Shown here in pieces: positions 25,585 to 33,126 of a DNA stretch of 64,000 nt (position 1 is its first letter; the number at the start of each line of letters is the position of its first letter). The stretch is from positions 5,398,501 to 5,462,500 of the forward strand of contig NZ_CP117435.1 of assembly GCF_030687495.1 (NCBI RefSeq), in the 5' to 3' direction. Source of the stretch: Pseudomonas sp. FP453 (GTDB taxonomy: Bacteria > Pseudomonadota > Gammaproteobacteria > Pseudomonadales > Pseudomonadaceae). The translations under genes were made by a program, and so were the position numbers. The notes beneath the pieces are model-generated. The model was given only the letters and a program-made list of their open reading frames with translations. It made no database searches and had not been told where the DNA came from.

Positions 25585-26919
25585 TCACTTCTTCTTACGC
25601 GGCCCGGTATTAAACACCGGCACCTTGCGCACCGGCTTGATCGAAGGCTCCGACGGCGCCACTTCCCCGCTGTCCACCCACTTGCCCAGGTTGCGCTTAC
25701 CGCCACCACCGGAAGTTTTCGGCTTCTTCGGCTTTTTCGGTTTCTTCACCACCTGCCCGCTGGCATCGGTGTCCGGCACGCGGTGCTCCGGTTCGAAGTC
25801 CGGCTCCATCTTGCGGGTCAACGTCTGACGCGTGAGCATCTCGATGGCCGACAGCATGTTCACTTCATCGGCACACACCAGGGAAATCGCCTCACCGGTG
25901 TTGCCCGCACGACCGGTCCGGCCGATGCGGTGGATGTAGTCCTCAGCCACGATCGGCAGGTCGAAGTTGACCACCAGCGGCAGGTCTTCGATATCCAGGC
26001 CACGGGCCGCCACGTCGGTGGCCACCAGGATCTGCACGTCGCTCGACTTGAAGCGGTCCAGCGCGCGTTGGCGCGTGGCTTGGGGTTTGTCGCCATGGAT
26101 GCCATCGGCGTTGATGCCCAGGCCCTGCAACTTGTCCACCAGCGCATCCACGCCGTTGCGGGTCTTGGCGAACACCAGCACCTGCTTCCAGCGGCCCTTG
26201 CGCATCAGGTGCACAAACAGCTCAGGCTTGCGCTTCTTGTCCACCGGCACCACCCACTGTTTCACGGTGTTGGCAGCAACGTTGCGCGGGCTGACTTCGA
26301 TGCTCAGCGGGTCGTTGAGCATCTGCCCGGCGAGCAGGCGGATGTCATCGGAGAACGTCGCGGAGAACAGCAGGGTCTGACGCTTTTTCGGCAGCATGCG
26401 GTAGATGTTCGCCAGCTCTTCGGAGAAGCCCAGGTCAAGCATGCGGTCGGCTTCGTCCAGCACCAGGGTTTGCAGCTGGTTGAGCTTCAGCGCGTTCTGG
26501 CGGAACAGGTCGATCAGGCGGCCAGGGGTGGCGACCAGAATGTCGACGCCCTTGCGCAGCTTCATCATCTGCGGGTTGATGCTCACGCCGCCGTATACCG
26601 CGTAAGTGGTCAGCGGCAGGTTTTGCGCGTACTCGGCGACGCTGGCGTGGACCTGCTCGGCCAGCTCGCGGGTCGGGCACAGGATCAGTGCACGCGCCGA
26701 GTTGGCGGCGACTTTCGGCCCTTCCATGGTCAGCAGTTGCAGCAACGGCAAGGCGAAACCGGCGGTCTTGCCGGTACCGGTCTGGGCCGCAGCCATCAGG
26801 TCGCGACCGGCCAACACCGCCGGAATGGCTTGCGCCTGCACCGGCGTCGGGGTCTGGTAGCCAAGCGTCTCAAGGGCGCGCAGCAAGGGTTCGATCAGGC
26901 CAAGGGAGGCGAAAGTCAT
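25585..26919 (-). CDS. rhlE: DEAD-box ATP-dependent RNA helicase
   Basis: A 444-residue RNA helicase that remodels RNA in ribosome maturation and mRNA decay. Motifs in order: Q motif TPTPVQAQAIP, Walker A AQTGTGKT, PTRELAEQ, VLDEADRMLD, FSATF, VATDVAARGLDI and HRIGRTGR. The C-terminal tail after the core is basic and Lys/Pro-rich (KKPKKPKKPK) with a KKK ending, as in RhlE proteins. The start at 26919 gives MTFASLGLIEPLLRAL. Confidence 0.94.
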   Translation of the reverse strand: MTFASLGLIEPLLRALETLGYQTPTPVQAQAIPAVLAGRDLMAAAQTGTGKTAGFALPLLQLLTMEGPKVAANSARALILCPTRELAEQVHASVAEYAQNLPLTTYAVYGGVSINPQMMKLRKGVDILVATPGRLIDLFRQNALKLNQLQTLVLDEADRMLDLGFSEELANIYRMLPKKRQTLLFSATFSDDIRLLAGQMLNDPLSIEVSPRNVAANTVKQWVVPVDKKRKPELFVHLMRKGRWKQVLVFAKTRNGVDALVDKLQGLGINADGIHGDKPQATRQRALDRFKSSDVQILVATDVAARGLDIEDLPLVVNFDLPIVAEDYIHRIGRTGRAGNTGEAISLVCADEVNMLSAIEMLTRQTLTRKMEPDFEPEHRVPDTDASGQVVKKPKKPKKPKTSGGGGKRNLGKWVDSGEVAPSEPSIKPVRKVPVFNTGPRKKK

Positions 26920-26966
26920 GTAGTTACCGTAGGAAAATTCAGCGCAAGCACGCAATGCGCCGCAGT

Positions 26967-27863
26967 TTACCTTATTTCGGGCTTGGGCTTGCGCCACTGG
27001 GGCAGGCTGATCAGCAGGACCGCGCTGATGATCACCAGCATCGCCAGGGCTTCTTCCATGCCGATGGTTTCGCCGACGAATACGATCCCGAGCAACACCG
27101 CCACCGCTGGGTTCACATAGGCGTAACTGGTCGCCGCTGCCGGACGCACGTGTTTGAGCAGGTACATATAGGCGTTGAAGGCGATGATCGAACCGAACAC
27201 GGCCAGGTACGCCAGGGCCAGCCAGCCCTCCAACGGCGGCATGGCTTGCAGGCGTTCACCGGTCAGCGCGCTGCCGATCAACAGCGTAACGCCCGCCACC
27301 AACATCTCCGCCGCACTGGCCATTGCGCCTTGGGGCAACGGCAGACGCCGGCTCCACACCGAGCCGAACGCCCACGAAGCGGCGGCAAACAGCAACAAAG
27401 CAGCGCCCATCGGGCTCGATTGCAAGGTGCTGCCCATATTGAGCATGGCGATACCGGCAATCCCCAGAATTACCCCGGCCCACTCCAGACGGGTATTACG
27501 CGCGCCCCAGAAATAACCACAGAGCAAGGTAAACAACGGCACCGTCGCCACCGCCAGCGCGGCCACCCCGGACGACACCCCGGAATGCTCGGCCAACGTC
27601 ACCGCGCCGTTGCCGAAGGTCAGCAGCAAAATGCCGATCTTCGCGCACGCCTTCCACTGCTCCCACGTCGGCGCCGGCACCCCGCGCCAGCGCAGATAGC
27701 CATACATCACCGCCCCCGCCGCCAAAAAGCGAATCCCGCCGAGCATCAACGGCGGCCAGTACTCCACGCCGATGCGGATCACCAGGTAGGTGGAACCCCA
27801 AATCACATACAACGCAAAAAAGGCGGCGATCAACGGTAAGGGAAAGCGACTTGGGCCAGGCAT
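26967..27863 (-). CDS. yedA: DMT-family exporter, YedA type
   Basis: A 298-residue protein with ten hydrophobic helices in two EamA halves. The N-terminal FFALYVIWGSTYLVIRIGVE and the second-half TSYAYVNPAVAVLLGIVFVGE are characteristic of YedA-like drug/metabolite exporters. Substrate unknown. It diverges from the Lrp-family regulator at 28024, which may control it; that is inference from the arrangement alone. Confidence 0.88.
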   Translation of the reverse strand: MPGPSRFPLPLIAAFFALYVIWGSTYLVIRIGVEYWPPLMLGGIRFLAAGAVMYGYLRWRGVPAPTWEQWKACAKIGILLLTFGNGAVTLAEHSGVSSGVAALAVATVPLFTLLCGYFWGARNTRLEWAGVILGIAGIAMLNMGSTLQSSPMGAALLLFAAASWAFGSVWSRRLPLPQGAMASAAEMLVAGVTLLIGSALTGERLQAMPPLEGWLALAYLAVFGSIIAFNAYMYLLKHVRPAAATSYAYVNPAVAVLLGIVFVGETIGMEEALAMLVIISAVLLISLPQWRKPKPEIR

Positions 27864-28023
27864 TGGGTGGCTCTATGGCAGGAGATGGGATGCTTATTCT
27901 AAAAAGGCAGGCCCTTAAACATAAGTTACAAAACCTGTTTAAACCGCCCATACACTTTTCAAAGCATGGTTATGAAGGCTATAACCCATGCTTTCGAAAG
28001 CCACACGCAACTGGAGCCTTATC

Positions 28024-28485
28024 ATGGACAAATACGACCGCATGCTCCTCAGCGCCCTGCTCGAAGACGGCCGTGCGTCCTACGCCCAACTGGCGCGCAC
28101 AGTGAACCTCTCGGCACCGGCCGTGGCGGAACGGGTGGCCAAGTTGGAGGCCAGCGGGGTGATCACGGGGTATCAGGCCAAGGTGGATATGTCCAAGGTC
28201 GGTTTGCCGATCCAGTGTGTCATTGAGCTGCGCTTGACCAACCACGGCAGCCAGAAGGTGTACGACGCCCTGGCGGAAATCCCCGAGCTGACCGAATGCC
28301 ATCGGGTGACGGGTGATCCGTGCGTGATCATGCAGGCGGCTGTGGGCTCGATGCCGGAGCTTGAAAATTTGATCAACCGGGTCGCCAAGTTTGGCTTCAG
28401 CAAGACGTCGATTATTTTGTCGAGTGCGATAGAGCGGCGGGTGCCGTTGGCGCAGTTGGAGAGCAATGGGAAAAGTGGTGGCTGA
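28024..28485 (+). CDS. Lrp/AsnC-family regulator
   Basis: A 153-residue transcription factor with an N-terminal helix-turn-helix (DGRASYAQLARTVNLSAPAV) and a C-terminal RAM ligand-sensing domain (CHRVTGDPCVIMQAAVGSM). Start chosen at Met 28024 with MDKYDRMLLSALLEDG, the family norm. The neighbouring divergent YedA exporter is the obvious candidate target, as Lrp regulators often control amino-acid exporters. Confidence 0.92.
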   Translation: MDKYDRMLLSALLEDGRASYAQLARTVNLSAPAVAERVAKLEASGVITGYQAKVDMSKVGLPIQCVIELRLTNHGSQKVYDALAEIPELTECHRVTGDPCVIMQAAVGSMPELENLINRVAKFGFSKTSIILSSAIERRVPLAQLESNGKSGG

Positions 28486-28490
28486 ACGAT

Positions 28491-28562
28491 CGCTATCGCA
28501 GGCAAGCCAGCTCCCACAGTTGGAATGCATTCCACTGTGGGAGCCGGGCTTGCCCGCGATGG
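28491..28562. repeat. Two REP elements, GTGGG ends facing inward
   Basis: GCTATCGC...GCTCCCAC and GTGGGAGCCGGGCTTGCCCG, the second being the CCGGG variant, separated by a short spacer between the Lrp gene and the carrier-like gene. Confidence 0.9.
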
Positions 28563-28573
28563 CGTCAGTTGCC

Positions 28574-28822
28574 TCACAGCGGACTTGAGCGCTGTTTAAT
28601 CAGATCGACAACCTGCTTGATCGTGGTGATGTGATCCCAATCTTCCTGAGTCGCACGCAGGTTGAATTGCCACTTGATCTGCATCATAAAACAGGTCAGG
28701 TCGTCATCGATGATCTTGAAGTCATGGATGAAGTTCGTTTGCTCTGATACTTGGCTATGGTCGATGAAGCCAATTATTTCAACGAACAATTGAATGACCC
28801 TTTCGCTGATCTGAGCCCTCAT
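28574..28822 (-). CDS. Acyl-carrier-protein-like protein lacking the Ser attachment site
   Basis: An 82-residue acidic protein whose whole length follows E. coli AcpP: ERV near the N-terminus, TNFIHDF in place of ASFVEDL, MQIKWQFNL in place of MALEEEF, and HITTIKQVVDLI in place of KITTVQAAIDYI. The phosphopantetheine Ser (DSL in ACP) is Asp39 in the sequence FKIIDDDLT. It therefore cannot carry an acyl chain the usual way and resembles DUF1493 proteins. The start at 28822 has an ideal AAGGAG site; an upstream open frame of 38 codons looks non-coding. It is isolated, with REP pairs on both sides. Function unknown. Confidence 0.75.
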   Translation of the reverse strand: MRAQISERVIQLFVEIIGFIDHSQVSEQTNFIHDFKIIDDDLTCFMMQIKWQFNLRATQEDWDHITTIKQVVDLIKQRSSPL

Positions 28823-28946
28823 TTCGCCAATCTCCTTGCCCTCTTCCAATATCGAAACAGATACCAGATTTGGTGGAGATGGCGAAAGTGGTCGTGGATC
28901 AGGCGCTGGACTGCACACAGTCTCGATGAACGACACATAACCCCAT

Positions 28947-29035
28947 GTGGGAGCTGGCTTGCCTGCGATGGCGGTGGGTCAGCCAGCATTTGCACTGCCT
29001 GACACACCGTCATCGCGGGCAAGCCCGCTCCCACA
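28947..29035. repeat. REP inverted pair (REPIN)
   Basis: Left half GTGGGAGCTGGCTTGCCTGC, right half the variant GCGGGCAAGCCCGCTCCCAC, located between the carrier-like gene and the exonuclease gene. Confidence 0.95.
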
Positions 29036-29051
29036 GGGGAATGTGGTGGGG

Positions 29052-29663
29052 TTAAAACCCGCGATGTTTCTTCAGGTGTTCGGTGATTTTTGCCGCAGGG
29101 ACTTTCTGCAAGCTGCACAGCAAGTCATGGGACAGTTCGCGCAAGCCATGCGTCCCCCGCAACTCTTGCGCCAGATGCGCCGTCAGGTTCGCCGCCATCT
29201 CCGCATCCGCCATCGCCCGGTGAGCCTTGCCGGTATGGGGCAATTGGGCAAAGGTGTTCAACGTGCCGAGCTTATGGTTCGGCGCCGCAGGCATCAACCG
29301 TCGCGCCAGCAGCAACGAGCAGGCAAACTTTTGCAAACGGGTGCGGCGGATCAAGCCCAGTTCAAAATCCCAGAACTTCTGGTCGAACGCGGCGTTGTGC
29401 GCCAGCAACGGCGTGGTGCCGACGAACTCGTTGACCTCGTTCATCACCCGCTCCGCCGGTGGCGCGCTGCGCAGCATGGCGTTGCTGATGCCAGTGAGTT
29501 GTTCGATGAACGCGGGCACGTGCACGCCGGTCTTCATCAGGCTCTGGTAGCGGTCCACGATCTGGCCGCGCTCGAGGATGACCACGGCGATTTCCGTGGC
29601 GCGGCACTGGCTGCTGGGGCTGATGCCGGTGGTTTCAAAGTCGATGACCGCTATACGTTCCAA
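29052..29663 (-). CDS. 3'-5' exonuclease, DnaQ (DEDDh) family
   Basis: A 203-residue nuclease with the three Exo motifs: VIDFETTG (Asp, Glu), LLAHNAAFDQKF (Asp) and HRAMADAEM (His and Asp). This is the proofreading-exonuclease fold without a polymerase, similar to the epsilon-like or RNase T-like proteins. Its substrate, DNA or RNA, is not visible. It is followed by REP DNA and preceded by the NYN gene 25 bases away on the same strand, so the two nuclease-like genes may be co-transcribed. Confidence 0.88.
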   Translation of the reverse strand: MERIAVIDFETTGISPSSQCRATEIAVVILERGQIVDRYQSLMKTGVHVPAFIEQLTGISNAMLRSAPPAERVMNEVNEFVGTTPLLAHNAAFDQKFWDFELGLIRRTRLQKFACSLLLARRLMPAAPNHKLGTLNTFAQLPHTGKAHRAMADAEMAANLTAHLAQELRGTHGLRELSHDLLCSLQKVPAAKITEHLKKHRGF

Positions 29664-29688
29664 ACCTGTTCCAACTCCGTCTAACCAT

Positions 29689-30165
29689 TTATTTGAGCAG
29701 CAACGCGCCTTCGATCGGCACGTAGCGGCTGGCAGCGCGTATCAGCGAATTGGCCGTCAGCCCCGGTACGCCGTAGGCCACGGCTTCAACGCCATGCTTG
29801 TGGATGATGCGCTCGAGCAGCATGTCGAAATCACCGTCGCCGGAGGCCAGGACGATTTCGTCGACGTGGTCGGCGGCGTCCATGATGTCGAGGGTGATGC
29901 CTACGTCCCAATCGCCCTTGGCCGAGCCATCGCTGCGCTGGATATACGGCTTGAGTTTTACCGTGAAGCCCAGGTTGCGCAGGATCTGCTGGAATTGCTG
30001 CTGCTTGCTGTCGCCCCGGTCGATGGCATAGGCATACGCCTCGACGATCTGCCCGCGTGAACTGATGTCAGCCCACAGGGCGGCGTAGTTGAAGTGGCAG
30101 CCATACGCTTGGCGCACGGTGTAGTAGAGGTTTTGTACATCGGCGAACACTGCAATTTTCTTCAC
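29689..30165 (-). CDS. NYN-domain protein (LabA/DUF88 type)
   Basis: A 158-residue PIN-like nuclease domain. The conserved acidic residues lie in FADVQNLYYTVR, GDWDVGITLDIM and LASGDGDFDMLLERI. NYN proteins are predicted metal-dependent ribonucleases; the target is unknown. It lies just upstream of the DEDDh exonuclease on the same strand, which hints at a role in RNA or nucleic-acid turnover. Confidence 0.9.
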   Translation of the reverse strand: MKKIAVFADVQNLYYTVRQAYGCHFNYAALWADISSRGQIVEAYAYAIDRGDSKQQQFQQILRNLGFTVKLKPYIQRSDGSAKGDWDVGITLDIMDAADHVDEIVLASGDGDFDMLLERIIHKHGVEAVAYGVPGLTANSLIRAASRYVPIEGALLLK

Positions 30166-30257
30166 CGCACTTCCCCATGACAGCCACTTGGATGCCGGAC
30201 GCGCACGCCCGCAAAGGCGCCAGTATGCCAGCCATGGGGGCGTTTCCGAGAAAAATC

Positions 30258-30286
30258 AGCCCGGCGCGACGAAGCGCGCCGGGCTT
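30258..30286 (-). terminator. Terminator of the DUF2076 gene
   Basis: A perfect GC-rich stem (AGCCCGGCGCG, loop ACGAAG, CGCGCCGGGCT) followed on the minus strand by GATTTTTC lies just after the DUF2076 stop codon. Confidence 0.88.
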
Positions 30287-30293
30287 GGCAGGG

Positions 30294-31031
30294 TCAGACG
30301 AAGGAATCGTCGTCGCCAAAGGAGGAGGAATCGTCGGAATAATCGCTGTCGGCAAAGCTGTCCGAATTGTTGCTGCCCCAGTTGTCGTTGCCGGCAAACT
30401 TCTGGTCGTCATTACCCCAGCCGCCTTGATCGCTGGCCGGTGCCGGCTGTTCGATGATCTCTTCCACCACCTGCGGCTGCTGGTTGTGATGGAACAGGCT
30501 GCTGATGCCTTCGGCCAGCAACACACCACCGGCCACACCGGCCGCGGTTTTCATCGCGCCACCGAGGAAACCACTGCCCACCGGCGCGGCGGCAGGAGGC
30601 TGTTGATAACTTTGTTGCGGCGCCGGCGGCGGGCTGAACGACGGTCGCGTCGGCTCGCGCCAGCCACCCGAAGCTGGCGCCGCGCTCTGGGCCGGCTGCG
30701 GTTCACGGGAACCGCCGCCGCCAAAGATGCTCGACAGGAAGCCACCGCTGCTCGGCGCTGCGGCGGGTGCCGTTTGGGCGTTGGCGCGCTGCAACTCTTC
30801 CTGCAATTGCTGGATCTGCTGCGCCTGCTGCTTGTTCTGCGCGTCGAGGCTCTTGAGCGCATGTTCCTGCACCAGGATCGACTGGGTCATGTAGTACCCG
30901 GCCGCCGGTTGGCGCGTCATGTGCTCCTTGATCCGCGCTTCGGCCAGGGCGTCGCGGGGGGCTGAGTCCGTTTCGGCTTGTTGCAACCGTGAAAACAGTC
31001 CATCGATCAGGGTTTGCTCTTCGCTGTTCAT
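30294..31031 (-). CDS. DUF2076 domain-containing protein
   Basis: A 245-residue protein. The N-terminal 80 residues are helical (EEQTLIDGLFSRLQQAE and a Gln-rich coiled-coil QAQQIQQLQEELQRA), the middle is Pro/Gln/Ser-rich and disordered, a Gly/Ala-rich helix (GGAMKTAAGVAGGVLLAEGI) follows, and the C-terminus is Asp/Ser-rich (DYSDDSSSFGDDDSFV). This is the DUF2076 layout, of unknown function. It is a single gene with its own terminator. Confidence 0.88.
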   Translation of the reverse strand: MNSEEQTLIDGLFSRLQQAETDSAPRDALAEARIKEHMTRQPAAGYYMTQSILVQEHALKSLDAQNKQQAQQIQQLQEELQRANAQTAPAAAPSSGGFLSSIFGGGGSREPQPAQSAAPASGGWREPTRPSFSPPPAPQQSYQQPPAAAPVGSGFLGGAMKTAAGVAGGVLLAEGISSLFHHNQQPQVVEEIIEQPAPASDQGGWGNDDQKFAGNDNWGSNNSDSFADSDYSDDSSSFGDDDSFV

Positions 31032-31211
31032 GGCGACCTCGTTAGATTGCCGGTAAAAATCGTGGCCTCGCCTGACGTCAGGCTGAGTGCGATCTAGTTA
31101 TGGGGGTGTTACGAGTTGTTTCAATGGTCTTTACGCAAGGTTTACGTTTGCGTGCCAAAGGTCACGATCGGTTAAAGTGTTGCCCTTGCTTTCAGGCCTG
31201 CGAAGAACTTG

Positions 31212-31871
31212 ATGAATCCGTTAGATGTGCTGCGCGACTCCTTTCGTTTCACCCTCGGCAACCTCGGCGCCATCGTCCAGTTGTGCCTGCCGCTGGTGAT
31301 CCTCGAAGCCCTGCTGCAACAGGTACTCGACCACACGCTGGGCGCGGATGCGTTCCCCGGCTACAGCGTGGTGGTGGGGTTGCTGGTGTACCCGCTGTAC
31401 ACCGGCGCCCTGATCCTGTTTCTCGACGCCCGCACCCGTGGCGAGTCGCCGCGCACCAAGGATGTATGGGCCATGGCCCTGACCCTGTGGCCGCGCTTTG
31501 CCCTGCTGACAGCCATGAGCACGCTGTTGATCCTGCTGGGGTTATCGCTGTATTTCCTGCCGGGGCTGTGGCTGATGGTGGTGCTGGCGTTTGCCGAGTA
31601 CCTACTGGTGCTGCGCGGCATGTCGGCGCTGGAGGCGATGAAGGAAAGCTTGCGCCTGACCCGTGGGCATTTCTGGCGCATCCTCGTGTGCCTGCTGTGC
31701 GTGATGGCGCCGCTGTGGCTGCTCAAGGGCGCCAGTGTCGCGGCCTACCCAACGCCCGCTCCGCTGCTGGGGTTGGTGATGGACAGCGCCCACAGCTTCC
31801 TGCAGCTGTTCACCAGCGTGGTGCTGTTCCGTTTATTCATGCTGATCGGTGGCGACGCCGACGCGCGGTGA
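31212..31871 (+). CDS. Integral membrane protein, YciC/UPF0259-like
   Basis: A 219-residue protein with about six hydrophobic helices starting MNPLDVLRDSFRFTLGNLG. The layout (short N-terminal amphipathic segment, RLTRGHFWRILVCLL in the second half) resembles the YciC family of inner-membrane proteins of unknown function. A TTG codon directly precedes the ATG at 31212; the ATG is preferred. It is followed 40 bases later by the EEP-family gene in the same direction. Confidence 0.8.
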   Translation: MNPLDVLRDSFRFTLGNLGAIVQLCLPLVILEALLQQVLDHTLGADAFPGYSVVVGLLVYPLYTGALILFLDARTRGESPRTKDVWAMALTLWPRFALLTAMSTLLILLGLSLYFLPGLWLMVVLAFAEYLLVLRGMSALEAMKESLRLTRGHFWRILVCLLCVMAPLWLLKGASVAAYPTPAPLLGLVMDSAHSFLQLFTSVVLFRLFMLIGGDADAR

Positions 31872-31911
31872 TATGCTCCGTGCCATCTCTGAAACGCCAT
31901 AAGCCGAGCCG

Positions 31912-33000
31912 ATGACCCGTTTATTGCGCATCACCCTGCTGGGCCTGCTGATCAGCGCAGGCCTGCTCACCGCCCTGATCTACAGCCTGACCTGGCGCCC
32001 CGAACCCAAGGAAACCCTGCCCGTCAGCTGCGTGGCACCGCGTGCGCCGACCCTGCTGCCGGGGCAGGCGCTCAAGGTGATGACCTGGAACGTGCAGTAC
32101 CTGGCCGGCAAGAACTACGTCTTCTGGTACGACACCGCCGACGGCAGCGGCCCCGACGAACGCCCCACCGTCGAAGATATGGCCTTCAGCCTCGACGAAG
32201 TGGCTCGGGTGATCCGCGACGAACAACCCGACCTCCTGTTGTTGCAGGAACTCGACGAAAACGCCAAGCCCTCCCACTACCAGGACCAGCTTGCCTTGTT
32301 GCAGGAGCGCCTGGTCGACCTCTACCCCTGCAGCGCCCAGGCCTTCGACTGGAAAGCCGACTTCGTCCCCGACCGGCACATCTTCGGCAGCGTCGGCCGC
32401 AAGCTGGCGACCCTCAGCCGCTACCAGATCGAACACGCCGAACGCCTGCAATTGCCTGCGCCCGAGGCCAATATCCTCAGCCGCCAGTTCCAACCCAAGC
32501 CGGGGCTGCTGTTGACTTACCTGCCGCTGAGCGACGGTGGCCAACTGGCCGTCCTCAACACCCGCCTGGACGGCAACGCACCCGGGCGCAGTGCGGTGCA
32601 GGCGCAAGTGCAAGCCACCCTCAAGCTGCTGGATAAATTCGAAGGCCGGGGCACACCCTGGTTGATCGGCGGGGATTTCAACCTGCTGCCGCTGGGGCAA
32701 TTCCTACGCCTGGACGCGGCTAAACGCGGGCAGTATTCGCCGGACAGCGAGCTGCATCTGCTGTGGGACAAATACCCGATGATCCCGAGCAACAGCCAAT
32801 CCAGTGGTATTGATCGGGAGAAATGGCTGACGAATTTTCCGAATGATCCGAGCATCGATGGCCCGGATCGTACCCTTGATTATCTGTTCTATAGCCCGCG
32901 CATCAAGCGGGTGGAAGCCAGGGTGCGGCAGGACGATACGTTGCGTATTTCCAACCATTTGCCGGTGATTGCGCGGTTCCTGTTGCCCGCCGCGCAATAG
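31912..33000 (+). CDS. Endonuclease/exonuclease/phosphatase-family protein
   Basis: A 362-residue hydrolase with one N-terminal membrane helix (LLRITLLGLLISAGLLTALI), so it is anchored facing the periplasm. Its EEP motifs are MTWNVQYLAG (metal Asn), LLLQELDE (Glu), GGDFNLLP (Asp-x-Asn) and DYLFYS. The last motif is SNHLPV rather than the usual SDH, so the Asp that normally supports the catalytic His is Asn. Substrate unknown: phospholipid, nucleic acid or phosphoester are possible. Confidence 0.85.
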   Translation: MTRLLRITLLGLLISAGLLTALIYSLTWRPEPKETLPVSCVAPRAPTLLPGQALKVMTWNVQYLAGKNYVFWYDTADGSGPDERPTVEDMAFSLDEVARVIRDEQPDLLLLQELDENAKPSHYQDQLALLQERLVDLYPCSAQAFDWKADFVPDRHIFGSVGRKLATLSRYQIEHAERLQLPAPEANILSRQFQPKPGLLLTYLPLSDGGQLAVLNTRLDGNAPGRSAVQAQVQATLKLLDKFEGRGTPWLIGGDFNLLPLGQFLRLDAAKRGQYSPDSELHLLWDKYPMIPSNSQSSGIDREKWLTNFPNDPSIDGPDRTLDYLFYSPRIKRVEARVRQDDTLRISNHLPVIARFLLPAAQ

Positions 33001-33022
33001 CGCCCATTGGGGGCTGGCTTGT

Positions 33023-33108
33023 GTGGGAGCTGGCTTGCCTGCGATAGCGGTGGGTCAGCTGAAACCATGTCACTGATACACCGCTATCGCAGGCAAGCCA
33101 GCTCCCAC
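33023..33108. repeat. REP inverted pair (REPIN)
   Basis: Standard outward-facing pair between the EEP gene and hrpB, preceded by a truncated REP head (GGCTGGCTTGT) at about 33011-33021. Confidence 0.95.
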
Positions 33109-33126
33109 AGTTGATCTCCGTCGTTG

